Origin: a virus
DNA length: 23,990 nt
Virus record (IMG/VR): IMGVR_UViG_3300032323_000502
Coordinates: 1 to 23,990 of that record
Direction: 5' to 3' (one strand)
Program-made: the position numbers and the translations under genes
Notes under the pieces: generated by a model
Database searches by the model: none
What the model was told of the DNA's origin: nothing
What the model saw: the letters and a program-made list of their open reading frames with translations, nothing else
Shown: positions 11,837-19,473 of the stretch, piece after piece
How the letters are laid out: each line of letters opens with the position of its first letter
Position numbering within the stretch: position 1 is the first letter of the stretch

Positions 11837-11865
11837 ATTATACATCAGGTACGAATAAAAGTAAA
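11837..11865 (-). promoter_or_regulatory. Sigma70-type promoter
   Basis: Minus strand TTTACT, 17 nt (TTTATTCGTACCTGATG), TATAAT. The spacer is close to that of the tRNA promoters. It lies right after the terminator at 11882 and starts the unit of small genes. Confidence 0.78.
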
Positions 11866-11881
11866 CACCTTTGTTGCAAAG

Positions 11882-11914
11882 AAAAACCCCTGTAAATTCA
11901 ACAACTTACAGGGG
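11882..11914 (-). terminator. Rho-independent terminator after the holin gene
   Basis: CCCCTGTAA/TTACAGGGG (9 bp), followed on the minus strand by TTTTTC. It ends the long curli/cyclase/lysis transcript. Confidence 0.88.
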
Positions 11915-11942
11915 TCTAAAACCTTACTGGGAGTAGGGTTAT

Positions 11943-12329
11943 TTAGTCATTTCGGGTGTTTCGCTCCACAGGATCTACTGTTGGGGTTGCGGAAGGCATC
12001 CTCGGGACTGGTTTTGGCGATAGTACGCTAGGTGCTGTTGACACGCTTGGTGATACGGTGTTGTCATTGTTGACTCCTGCTAGTTTCTCTTGTCCACGGC
12101 TCCAAGCTGCAACACCCAGAACCGCACCCATAGCCATATGGAACAAGCCAGCACCTTTAAGTGTTAGCGGATCCCACTGGCTTGTTACTTGACCATCATA
12201 GTAGGCTTGCAGAATAGACCAAAGAACAGGGAAAAGAGCGAAGTCAAGGATACATACAGACATGTACATCCAAGCCATCATTGGACGCCACTTGCGTGTT
12301 GTCCAGTCTTCTCTGTTAGGGTTAGTCAT
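11943..12329 (-). CDS. Holin-like protein
   Basis: 128 residues from the second ATG. Motifs R-K-W-R-P-M-M-A-W and C-I-L-D-F-A-L-F-P-V-L-W head the first membrane helix. G-L-F-H-M-A-M-G-A-V-L-G-V-A-A-W-S-R-G heads the second. Together they match the holin family of aquatic T4-like phages that permeabilises the inner membrane for lysis. The C-terminal 40 residues are a Pro/Ser/Thr-rich tail. The ATG at 12329 overlaps the upstream stop (AATGACTAA), which is why it was chosen over 12365. Last gene before a strong terminator. Confidence 0.78.
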   Translation of the reverse strand: MTNPNREDWTTRKWRPMMAWMYMSVCILDFALFPVLWSILQAYYDGQVTSQWDPLTLKGAGLFHMAMGAVLGVAAWSRGQEKLAGVNNDNTVSPSVSTAPSVLSPKPVPRMPSATPTVDPVERNTRND

Positions 12330-12783
12330 TGCGTGAGTTTCTATGAGTTGGATCACCAGCTTCAAACACAGGCATCACTGTAGCTTCGCCAAGTGGGCTT
12401 GCATAAGTTTGCTGCATCATTGGCATTGACATTGGTCGTGGTGCCATTGGCATTGGAGATGGAGAAGATGGTGGTGGAGCCAAAGGTGCTGGTGGTTTGT
12501 CCCAACCCTTTTGCGCAGCTTGCATTGCCAACTTCTGTGCGTCTTTATCACCACCAGCCAACATGATACCTGATAGAGTACCAGTCAAGAATGTAGCGAT
12601 AGGGATGATCAACTCAAAGAACTTCTGATCAATAGGGCTGATAGCGTTCAGTGGTTGAGTCACAAAGATGATAGAGTACAGAACTACGAAAACAATTCCA
12701 ACAAGGGTAAATGATAGACAGATACCGATGAAGAATTTTAGTCGAGCCATTAACTGCTCTTCGGTGTACATTAGGTCATTCAT
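12322..12783 (-). CDS. Two-TM phage protein with Pro/Met-rich tail, lysis cassette
   Basis: 153 residues: a cytoplasmic start, helices at about 15-42 and 57-77 (ending T-L-S-G-I-M-L-A-G), then a Pro/Met-rich tail (about 97-128, P-A-P-L-A-P-P-P and P-M-S-M-P-M). It sits between a single-TM protein and the holin with stop/start overlaps on both sides. An accessory holin or antiholin role is a guess from position. Confidence 0.62.
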   Translation of the reverse strand: MNDLMYTEEQLMARLKFFIGICLSFTLVGIVFVVLYSIIFVTQPLNAISPIDQKFFELIIPIATFLTGTLSGIMLAGGDKDAQKLAMQAAQKGWDKPPAPLAPPPSSPSPMPMAPRPMSMPMMQQTYASPLGEATVMPVFEAGDPTHRNSRND

Positions 12784-13058
12784 TTACATGCTCCTGCTGG
12801 TAGTGGTGTTGTCATAGATGGTGGAGTTGCTTTACCTTCTCCGTCTTTTGGTGGACCAAGTCGTGGATCACGTTGTCCTTTAAAAATGTGTTCTGGGCAA
12901 GTGCGTGTTACATCACACAATGGCATCTTACAGATGTCTTTTTCCCAATTTGCTGGGTCTTGGCATGGGTAGCGAAAACTTTCTCTGCTAACCATAGAGA
13001 ACCCAATAGGAATTAGCAGCAGTACTGCCAAGCCCCACATAAGATGTTTGTCTCTCAT
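12780..13058 (-). CDS. Single-TM Cys-rich phage protein, lysis cassette
   Basis: 92 residues with an N-terminal hydrophobic segment (8-24, anchor or signal), then an exported-looking part with C-Q-D-P-A-N-W-E-K, C-K-M-P-L-C and T-R-T-C-P. The four or five cysteines could form disulfides in the periplasm. I recall similar proteins beside holins in aquatic phages. A spanin-like or endolysin-helper role is possible but not shown. ATGA overlap with the next gene. Confidence 0.6.
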   Translation of the reverse strand: MRDKHLMWGLAVLLLIPIGFSMVSRESFRYPCQDPANWEKDICKMPLCDVTRTCPEHIFKGQRDPRLGPPKDGEGKATPPSMTTPLPAGACK

Positions 13059-13074
13059 TTCAATTCCTTAATTA

Positions 13075-15096
13075 TTACTTACTTGTTGCATGGTAAACTC
13101 CGTCCCAATTGCTTGGCTTTCCTTCTTTCATTCTTGCAAGCATTAGTTCGTAGTAGTGTTTTAGAGGGGATTCCTCTTCCATTAGTTCTTGAGCTAACTT
13201 CATGGCTTTCTTCCAATCACCAGAATAGTAAGCATCAAGATACTGTTGATGTTTGTCACCAACTTTAGCGATGGCATAAATGTGCAGACCAATTGTCTTA
13301 CCTTTTACAGCGATACAATCTAGCTGAGCCACATCATAGACATGCTTCACTCGTTCTGCAGTATCTGGTCCGATAACTAACAGAACACCATAACCTTTCG
13401 TTTGCCCCTCTAGACGAGCAGCAGTCGAAACTGAATCACCAAGTACATCATAACCGTAACGATCGTTGGCACCAATGTTACCAATCAAAGTTGGACCAGT
13501 GTTGACACCAGCACCCATACCAACAGGTGGACGACCTTCTGCTTGAAGAACTTTATTGAACTCTTCAATAGCGTCAATCATTTCTAACGCAGTACGAACA
13601 GCAGTCACTGGATGGTCTACGTCGTCAACTGGTGCATTGTGAACGTGCAGCGATGCATCACCAATGAACTTGATAATACACCCACCGTTCTTCAACACTG
13701 GCTTGGACAATGCGTCCATGTATCGGTTCATCACGTTAGTCAAACCTTGCACGTCAGCACCAAATGACTCACCAAGTGTAGTAAAGCCACGCAAGTCAGT
13801 CATAACGATAGACAAGTCACGCTTCTCACCCTTTAGTCGTTCTGCTGCACCTTCAGGGTCTTCAGCCAATTGGTTAACGATGACTGGAGAAACGTATCCA
13901 CCGAACTGTTTCTTGATTTGCTGTTTCGCTCGCAACTCGACAAGGAACTTGACGATGTATCCATGGAAGCTAACAATCCCAATGGTAAGTATCGGGAACA
14001 CAGCATCAAGTAGATAGCTTGATCGAACAAAAAGTTGGAAGCCACCAAAGTAGGCGAGTGCTGCCAAAGCGATCGCAAAGATGTAGCCATGAGTAAACCT
14101 TGTTAGGTAGAGTGATAGAATTACAGCAATTACGATGAACGCCAACTCAGCTGGGAATGCCCAGTCAGGTCGGCTAATGTTTGTTCCACTGGTAAGAGTG
14201 TCTAATACTGCAGCTTGAAGGTGATGAGGATAGACTGCGCCGATCGGTGTAGCCACTGGGTTATTAAGACCTTTGGCTGTAAGTCCGACAATGACGATTG
14301 CTCCACCAAAGTCTTTTGGTAAAGCGGCAGCGGAATGCTCTCTTGGTTTGCTTGACCAGTCCACCCAAATTCTACCGAGTTCGTCTGTTGTGATTTTTCC
14401 GAACTGAGGAATTCTAACGGCTTCGATTCCTGACTCGTTGACCTTGACTTGAAAGCTAGGGTCTCCGCTGGCAACACGCAGTGTTTCCAAACTAATGCTT
14501 GGGTACAAGTCGCCATTTGCGTTGACGACCATTGGTACTCGTCTGGTAACGCCATCGATTTCTGGCAGAGTGTTAACAACACCAATGCCAGCAGCAGATT
14601 TATTGTATGGTGCATGGTTCGGAAGAATGCTTCCATATCTCACTCCAGTATCTTTTGGATCACCACCAACAACAGAAACTCCTGGACGAAACGCTTGTGT
14701 CACAGAGTCTGTAATCTGTGGGTTTACATCAGCAACATGTGGAAGAACCACAGGTGCTTGTTGCATTAAATTAGTTAATTGAGAATCTTGACCAAAGCGA
14801 TCACGCTCAGGCATATAGATGTTAAAGACAACCAACCCAGCACCAGAAGAATACAGATTAGCAACCAGTTCGGCATACTGTCCACGAGGGAATGGGAATT
14901 GTCCTTTTTGTCGAATATAGGCATCGTCGATATTGACCACATGAACCTGTTGGCTAGTGGTGCTCTCCTTACTTGTTATTAGTTGATCGAAATAACGAAG
15001 TCGCACTGACTCAACGAAAGAAGGATCAGCGATACGAATGCACAACAAGAGCACTAGCGTTACTAGAGCCATCCATGGTGATAATAATTTTTTCAT
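13075..15096 (-). CDS. CHASE2-domain class III adenylate cyclase
   Basis: 673 residues. One N-terminal membrane helix (4-22), a periplasmic CHASE2 sensor (about 25-305), three membrane helices (313-332, 337-357, 363-383) and a cytoplasmic class III cyclase domain (about 425-610). Metal-binding D434 (TDLRGFT) and D480 (FIGDAS) are present. The ATP-selecting pair K476 and D550 (YDVLGD) is present, as is catalytic R561. The usual transition-state Asn of the V-N-x-A-x-R motif is Ser557, so activity may be lowered or altered. The expected product is cAMP. The ATG at 15096 overlaps the upstream stop (ATGA) and gives a cleaner membrane start than 15138. Placing such a sensor in a phage is unusual. 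Confidence 0.9.
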   Translation of the reverse strand: MKKLLSPWMALVTLVLLLCIRIADPSFVESVRLRYFDQLITSKESTTSQQVHVVNIDDAYIRQKGQFPFPRGQYAELVANLYSSGAGLVVFNIYMPERDRFGQDSQLTNLMQQAPVVLPHVADVNPQITDSVTQAFRPGVSVVGGDPKDTGVRYGSILPNHAPYNKSAAGIGVVNTLPEIDGVTRRVPMVVNANGDLYPSISLETLRVASGDPSFQVKVNESGIEAVRIPQFGKITTDELGRIWVDWSSKPREHSAAALPKDFGGAIVIVGLTAKGLNNPVATPIGAVYPHHLQAAVLDTLTSGTNISRPDWAFPAELAFIVIAVILSLYLTRFTHGYIFAIALAALAYFGGFQLFVRSSYLLDAVFPILTIGIVSFHGYIVKFLVELRAKQQIKKQFGGYVSPVIVNQLAEDPEGAAERLKGEKRDLSIVMTDLRGFTTLGESFGADVQGLTNVMNRYMDALSKPVLKNGGCIIKFIGDASLHVHNAPVDDVDHPVTAVRTALEMIDAIEEFNKVLQAEGRPPVGMGAGVNTGPTLIGNIGANDRYGYDVLGDSVSTAARLEGQTKGYGVLLVIGPDTAERVKHVYDVAQLDCIAVKGKTIGLHIYAIAKVGDKHQQYLDAYYSGDWKKAMKLAQELMEEESPLKHYYELMLARMKEGKPSNWDGVYHATSK

Positions 15097-16328
15097 TGTT
15101 GTGTAACTGTCACAGAACACCCACCAACAGTAGCACAAGACTGTTGTATAGAATAAGTCTGATTAGTATTCCCTTGTTGCAGCACGTTAATATTTGACGC
15201 TCCACCATTATTCGTAACTTCAATACGAGCACCGTGGGCACCACCATCTTTCTGATCTAGCATAACTGTATGTCCATTTCCAGTTGCTTTGATATCCGAA
15301 TATTTAGTTCCGCTACCAGATTGTGTGCTACTTATTGCATTTCCATTTCCGTTGTTAGAAATAAAGCTAATCTTCTCGCCGTTCCCTGACTGGTTGTTCA
15401 CAATAGTATTATTATTGCCACTGATCAACATCTCAGAGAAATGTCCAGTACCAACTCCAGTGTTACCTTGATGGTTGTTAAGAGAGTTTCCAGAACCTTG
15501 TATGTGCACCTTAGCGTAGTTCTTAACTCCATACTGTCCGATGTCAACTATGTTAGAATCTCCTAGGACGGTGACGTCAACTAGGTGATAGAAACCAGAT
15601 TGAATAACATCAATGGAGTTGTAGCTGCCGATCTGGACAATATTGACTTCGTTCTTGTAAGTTTGTCTTGCTCTGGCTGCATTTACTTTAGCTTGTTGTT
15701 CTGCTGTGATAGTGGCAGAGTAAGATGGAGCAGGTGGAGGTGTTGCAGTTTCAGTTGCACCAGCAGTTCCTGGGTTGGCGATAGTGCCACCTGTTTGCTT
15801 GGTGCTTGTGGTAGTGTTTAGTGGATCGTATTGATAAGTTAGCTCACCAATCTGCATACTATCACAGTTAAGACCGCATCCCTGTCCAGCTTTAGTGGTA
15901 GGGAATACCATAAAGTAATAAACGTAGGCAGCAGTGTTATTGACGTTGATAGGTGTTGATGTGTTGTATCTACTGTCTGATAAAGTCAGAGAACCCTGTT
16001 GAATAAGAGACCAACTACTACCACTGTTACTTCCATACAACTTATAGCTTGTTGGATCACGACCACTAAAGTCGTTTGCTGTGGTTATTGTGAATGACTT
16101 TACAACTCTACCCTGATTCAACTCAACAGTGACACCAGCATTAAGTTTATCGAAGTTCAAGTATTTTGTGTATGGGTTTCCGTCGAATGCGTTTGAAGCA
16201 CCCTCACTATATGGGCTATTGTAGCTGGTTGGTGTAACACCTATGATGTTCAGATTAGAACTGTACAATGAGATGTTATCTGCATAAGCAGAAACCGACA
16301 TTAGAAATAAAACGAGAAACTTCTTCAT
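15093..16328 (-). CDS. Secreted discoidin (F5/8-C-like) domain plus curlin-repeat protein
   Basis: 411 residues. A signal peptide (1-16, cleaved after S-A-Y-A). A beta-sandwich of discoidin/F5-8-type-C kind follows (about 20-165), with A-F-D-G-N-P-Y-T and P-T-S-Y-K-L-Y-G-S-N motifs and two Cys. Next is a Thr/Pro linker (170-215), then curlin-like repeats (about 225-411) of the form Q-x-G-x-x-N with beta strands between, ending C-S-V-T-V-T-Q-Q. Discoidin domains often bind sugars. The likely role is an amyloid or beta-helical surface protein with a binding head, exported via the neighbouring CsgG channel (inference). ATGA-type overlaps with its neighbours. Confidence 0.8.
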   Translation of the reverse strand: MKKFLVLFLMSVSAYADNISLYSSNLNIIGVTPTSYNSPYSEGASNAFDGNPYTKYLNFDKLNAGVTVELNQGRVVKSFTITTANDFSGRDPTSYKLYGSNSGSSWSLIQQGSLTLSDSRYNTSTPINVNNTAAYVYYFMVFPTTKAGQGCGLNCDSMQIGELTYQYDPLNTTTSTKQTGGTIANPGTAGATETATPPPAPSYSATITAEQQAKVNAARARQTYKNEVNIVQIGSYNSIDVIQSGFYHLVDVTVLGDSNIVDIGQYGVKNYAKVHIQGSGNSLNNHQGNTGVGTGHFSEMLISGNNNTIVNNQSGNGEKISFISNNGNGNAISSTQSGSGTKYSDIKATGNGHTVMLDQKDGGAHGARIEVTNNGGASNINVLQQGNTNQTYSIQQSCATVGGCSVTVTQQ

Positions 16329-17407
16329 TTCTGTACAATGGTGATTGTAGAACCACCACCCTTGTTAATGTTCTGTAGGTAAGTAGTGCCATCTTGTAGA
16401 TATGAGACAGTCTTGTCTTCATCAACAGAAGTTCTTACACACGCAGTTTGACTGGCAGTATAACGACATACGTTGATCAATGACTGGTCGTCATTGTAGA
16501 AGTATGTTGCGCCAACAGCAGGGTTAAAGTTTGGCAGTAGTCTGCTATCAGCTGATAGGTGATCAGTCTTCAATGCTGCGCTCTCAGCATCAAGCATGTT
16601 ATACAAAAAGTTAATGTCTAATGCGTTTCGATCTAACTCTTTGAAGTTCTCTAATTGGTTTTCGTTTAGTGCACTGAATGCTAACAAGTCTACGTTTAGA
16701 TCATTTTTATCGAGAATGTTCTTTGATTCTACGATTTCTTTATCCTTAATTTCTTTCGGTGGCGCAATGATCAAAAGGTTGTTGATGTTCGCCTGATCGA
16801 TATTAACGATAATTGGAGATGTTGGGGGAGTTGATAATGACGATACCAGTGTGGCTTGATATGGTTGATCCATAAACACTTCACCAGCGTCATTTTTAAC
16901 AGAGATTGCGCCAGTTACACACTTGCGCTTATCGTTATCACAAGAAGGTAGTAGCACAATTAGGCTACGACCAAGTTCGTCCACTGTCATGGAAAAGTCA
17001 GTACCCCTAACCGCCACCGTGGCAGTAGGGGTATTGATTGCAACTTGTTGTGGATTTGTTTTTGCTATTTGACCACTTGCGTAACGAGCAGTGCCCATTA
17101 CAACTTTCATAGCTAATTTGCCTGAACCTTTCTTCGGATCATACACGAAGTCGTCAATAACGAGTTTTGATTGCTCGGTAATGTTGACTGTCGTGTTATC
17201 CTCGAAGGTTAGTTTTGCTTTCGCCTTAGCAGTAACCACCGTGTCATTCATCTCTACCCCAGAACCTACGTTGCTGGAGATTGATTTCTTGTCACGGACT
17301 ATTTCTGTTGGTCCAGATTGCTCTGTGACTTTACCTACAGCAGCCCAATTAGTTGGACTGTGTAACAGAAATAGTGTTACTATTGCCAGTTGAATTGATC
17401 GTAACAT
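16325..17407 (-). CDS. Exported FecR-domain protein with curlin-like C-terminus
   Basis: 360 residues. Signal peptide (1-23, ending N-W-A-A), FecR domain (about 30-145, with F-E-D-N-T-T-V-N-I and I-N-T-P-T-A-T-V-A-V-R-G-T), a helical low-homology middle, and a C-terminus G-G-G-S-T-I-T-I-V-Q-K. That end copies the curlin repeat S-G-S-T-I-T-I-L-Q-Q of the next gene upstream. FecR domains occur in periplasmic sensors and in proteins near secreted repeat proteins. It overlaps the upstream curlin gene by 59 bp, so the signal peptide is written in another frame of that gene's end. A partner or nucleator for curlin is an inference. Confidence 0.8.
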   Translation of the reverse strand: MLRSIQLAIVTLFLLHSPTNWAAVGKVTEQSGPTEIVRDKKSISSNVGSGVEMNDTVVTAKAKAKLTFEDNTTVNITEQSKLVIDDFVYDPKKGSGKLAMKVVMGTARYASGQIAKTNPQQVAINTPTATVAVRGTDFSMTVDELGRSLIVLLPSCDNDKRKCVTGAISVKNDAGEVFMDQPYQATLVSSLSTPPTSPIIVNIDQANINNLLIIAPPKEIKDKEIVESKNILDKNDLNVDLLAFSALNENQLENFKELDRNALDINFLYNMLDAESAALKTDHLSADSRLLPNFNPAVGATYFYNDDQSLINVCRYTASQTACVRTSVDEDKTVSYLQDGTTYLQNINKGGGSTITIVQK

Positions 17408-17945
17408 TTTGTGTAGTCATTCCAGATTGAGTCACTCCAACTGTGTTTAGGTTTCCACTAATTGCAGCATTCATAGTAGTAGTGCCAGTGGCAGTACTTG
17501 TATGAGTGATAGTATTAGTATCGCCAGTCACAGTGATGTTGCTGATGTGATTAGCACCTGCACCCAATGCTTGAGTGATGATGTTATCGTCACCTGTTAC
17601 TGTTTGAGTAATTGTAGAACCAGAACAGCCTGCAGAAGTAGTTGTACCACAGTCGATAGTTTGTGTATTACCACTACCGTTTGTTAGTACAGTTACGTCA
17701 GCTGCTGAACCATTCACGACCATTGCTAGGATGTTGCTGTCGCCAATCTGAGATAAGCTAACAGTATTAGAACCAGAGCCAATATAAAGACTATCAGTAG
17801 TCGTACCAGCAATATTGCCGATACCTTGCTGTAGGATTGTGATAGTAGAACCAGAACCAACTTGTTCAACATACACATCATTTGCATAAACGAAATTCAC
17901 GCCAAGCAATGCCATAACTAGAGCACTTGCCTTTAGTCGTTTCAT
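17349..17945 (-). CDS. Curlin-like secreted repeat protein (CsgA/CsgB type)
   Basis: 198 residues. Signal peptide (1-21, V-Y-A|N), then about seven imperfect repeats of 20-25 residues with G-S-G-S-x-x-x-x-x-x-Q-x-G-x-x-N or close variants. Asn, Gly, Ser, Thr and Gln dominate, with almost no charge, as in CsgA/CsgB amyloid subunits. The first repeats keep the flanking Gln and Asn best; later ones replace Gln by Thr. Two Cys occur near the centre (D-C-G, G-C-S). CsgG and CsgF are encoded immediately upstream. It would be the extracellular fibre subunit or nucleator, though assembly cannot be proved from sequence. Confidence 0.83.
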   Translation of the reverse strand: MKRLKASALVMALLGVNFVYANDVYVEQVGSGSTITILQQGIGNIAGTTTDSLYIGSGSNTVSLSQIGDSNILAMVVNGSAADVTVLTNGSGNTQTIDCGTTTSAGCSGSTITQTVTGDDNIITQALGAGANHISNITVTGDTNTITHTSTATGTTTMNAAISGNLNTVGVTQSGMTTQNVTINSTGNSNTISVTQSN

Positions 17946-17948
17946 TTC

Positions 17949-18740
17949 TTAATCCTTTGGATTTATTTTAGTTTTGAATTTCCATAATCCCTTACGTTCA
18001 CCATCTACAATCATTTCGTAGACAGCCTGTTCGATTGCTATACGAACAGCATAGGTAGTTGGTTCGTTTATCGCTTGACCATTTTCTAGTTCTAGCGACT
18101 TCGTCCCTGCATCAATAAAACGCAACACACCTACATTATGAGCAGTACTGTAAATTGTCTTACTTACAGCAGTGCTCAGCAATACTTCTCCTGAGTTCAC
18201 ACTTACTATTCTCATGGAGATTACAACTTCATCAACACGATACTGCTCACTTCCACCAATACCAAGGAAGCGTGCGCCATTACCACCAGATCGAATGTTG
18301 GAGTCATAGCCGATGATACCACCATCAACAATAACACCAGCCACCGTCATTGGCTTTAGAGGAGTTGCATTCTTGCCTTCGTAAACTTCTCGTTGATTAC
18401 GGATCAACTGACGCTCTTTAACAAGGTTGTCGAGACCAACACGTTCTACAACCTTGAACCATCCGTTGCTGTCTTGGAGTGCTTTAATGAGGAATACCTC
18501 AGCACCTTGCGTAACTGCTGAAGAGAACAAAGCGAGTTTTTCGTTTGGTTTCTTCTGACCAGTTTTGTCTTGGAATCCATAGACTGCAATGGTTATTGGT
18601 GGACCATCAATCTCAGGAAGTCTTTCGACCAGAGTTTTTCTTGCTTCTAGTTTAACTGGTTCTTCCTGCGATGCTTCCATGCGGATATTTGCACAACCAG
18701 TCAATATTAGAATTGACAATGCGATAAGAGTCTTTTTCAT
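17949..18740 (-). CDS. csgG: CsgG-like outer-membrane curli secretion channel
   Basis: 263 residues. Lipoprotein signal with lipobox L-T-G-C (Cys16), then the full CsgG body: I-A-V-Y-G-F-Q-D-K-T-G-Q, E-R-V-G-L-D-N-L-V-K-E-R, G-Y-D-S-N-I-R-S-G-G-N-G-A-R, G-V-L-R-F-I-D and a C-terminal G-L-W. E. coli CsgG forms a nine-membered lipoprotein pore for CsgA export. In the constriction loop, E. coli has Tyr and Asn before Phe; here the Phe (A-L-F-S-S-A-V) is kept but the others differ. The start at 18740 was chosen because it leads the lipoprotein signal and follows the csgF stop by one base. Confidence 0.93.
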   Translation of the reverse strand: MKKTLIALSILILTGCANIRMEASQEEPVKLEARKTLVERLPEIDGPPITIAVYGFQDKTGQKKPNEKLALFSSAVTQGAEVFLIKALQDSNGWFKVVERVGLDNLVKERQLIRNQREVYEGKNATPLKPMTVAGVIVDGGIIGYDSNIRSGGNGARFLGIGGSEQYRVDEVVISMRIVSVNSGEVLLSTAVSKTIYSTAHNVGVLRFIDAGTKSLELENGQAINEPTTYAVRIAIEQAVYEMIVDGERKGLWKFKTKINPKD

Positions 18741-18741
18741 C

Positions 18742-19197
18742 TTAGAATCCAAACGATGCGATAGGAACAGTCACGTTTGTTTGTGTACCGTTCGGTTCAG
18801 TGATTGTTAGCGTAACATTAGAGCCACTGTTGACCCATGAGATGTTTGTTCCCTGAAAGTCCATAGTGCCTTGTGTAGCACCACCTTCAGCGAACATTTG
18901 ATCAGCTAACTGTTTGGATAGTTGAGCGTAGATGCGAGACTCTACGTTGTTGAGGAACTTTGCCAAGTTTGTATTCTTAGCATCACGCTCCGCTTTATCT
19001 TGCGCAGCTTGTCGTTCATCTTTGAGTTTCTGCTTACGTGACGATTCTAACTGCTCAATAGTTAGAACGTGGTTGGAGTATCCTTGCCCATTAAACGCTG
19101 GGCTGATAAATTGATGCGTAAGTTCTGCGGCATAACTATTGCTTAAATTGACTATTAGCGCTGCCGTCAGGAATTTTCTTAAGTGATGCTTTAACAT
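18742..19197 (-). CDS. csgF: CsgF-like curli assembly factor
   Basis: 151 residues. Signal peptide (1-23, S-Y-A|A), then a mature start E-L-T-H-Q-F-I-S-P-A-F-N-G like E. coli M-T-F-Q-F-R-N-P-N-F-G-G, the segment that plugs into CsgG. A charged helix (50-95, K-D-E-R-Q-A-A) follows, and a C-terminal beta hairpin (V-T-L-T-I, T-N-V-T-V). CsgF couples CsgG to curlin nucleation at the outer surface. It precedes csgG directly, and its start overlaps the upstream gene by 62 bp. CsgE, CsgC and CsgD are not seen. Confidence 0.85.
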   Translation of the reverse strand: MLKHHLRKFLTAALIVNLSNSYAAELTHQFISPAFNGQGYSNHVLTIEQLESSRKQKLKDERQAAQDKAERDAKNTNLAKFLNNVESRIYAQLSKQLADQMFAEGGATQGTMDFQGTNISWVNSGSNVTLTITEPNGTQTNVTVPIASFGF

Positions 19198-19471
19198 CGT
19201 CGATCCCGTTCTTTTGGTTATCTTCCGAGGGCTTATACCCTTCTTTTTCTCTCAAAGCCAAAATAACATTCACTTTCTGATTCAAACGGATAAGGTCGTT
19301 ATCCAACATTCTAATGCGATCTATTAGATCAATCAGAACTTTACTAGCCTCACCTGTTACTGGTTTAATCTCAGTAGTCACCCATTGCCATACGTAGTAA
19401 ATAAAATACCCAAGACCGAATGCTGCTACAATAGGAAAACCAAACTTATTGACTAACTCTGCGATATCCAT
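19136..19471 (-). CDS. Single-TM protein with cytoplasmic coiled coil
   Basis: 111 residues: M-D-I-A-E-L-V-N-K-F-G-F-P-I-V-A-A then a helix (about 10-32), an amphipathic coiled coil (about 45-72), and a Lys-rich soluble tail. Its first 75 residues follow the same plan as the protein at 19562 (E-x-G-F-P-I-x-A-A ... Y-F), so the two look like paralogues. Function unknown. It sits just above csgF with a 62-bp overlap, so membrane anchoring of the curli-like apparatus is one idea only. Confidence 0.65.
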   Translation of the reverse strand: MDIAELVNKFGFPIVAAFGLGYFIYYVWQWVTTEIKPVTGEASKVLIDLIDRIRMLDNDLIRLNQKVNVILALREKEGYKPSEDNQKNGIDDVKASLKKIPDGSANSQFKQ

Positions 19472-19473
19472 GG

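Noticed and set aside
14202-14636. 144-codon minus-strand frame inside the cyclase
   Set aside because: It is a shifted read of the CHASE2 region, with no ribosome site and no domain.
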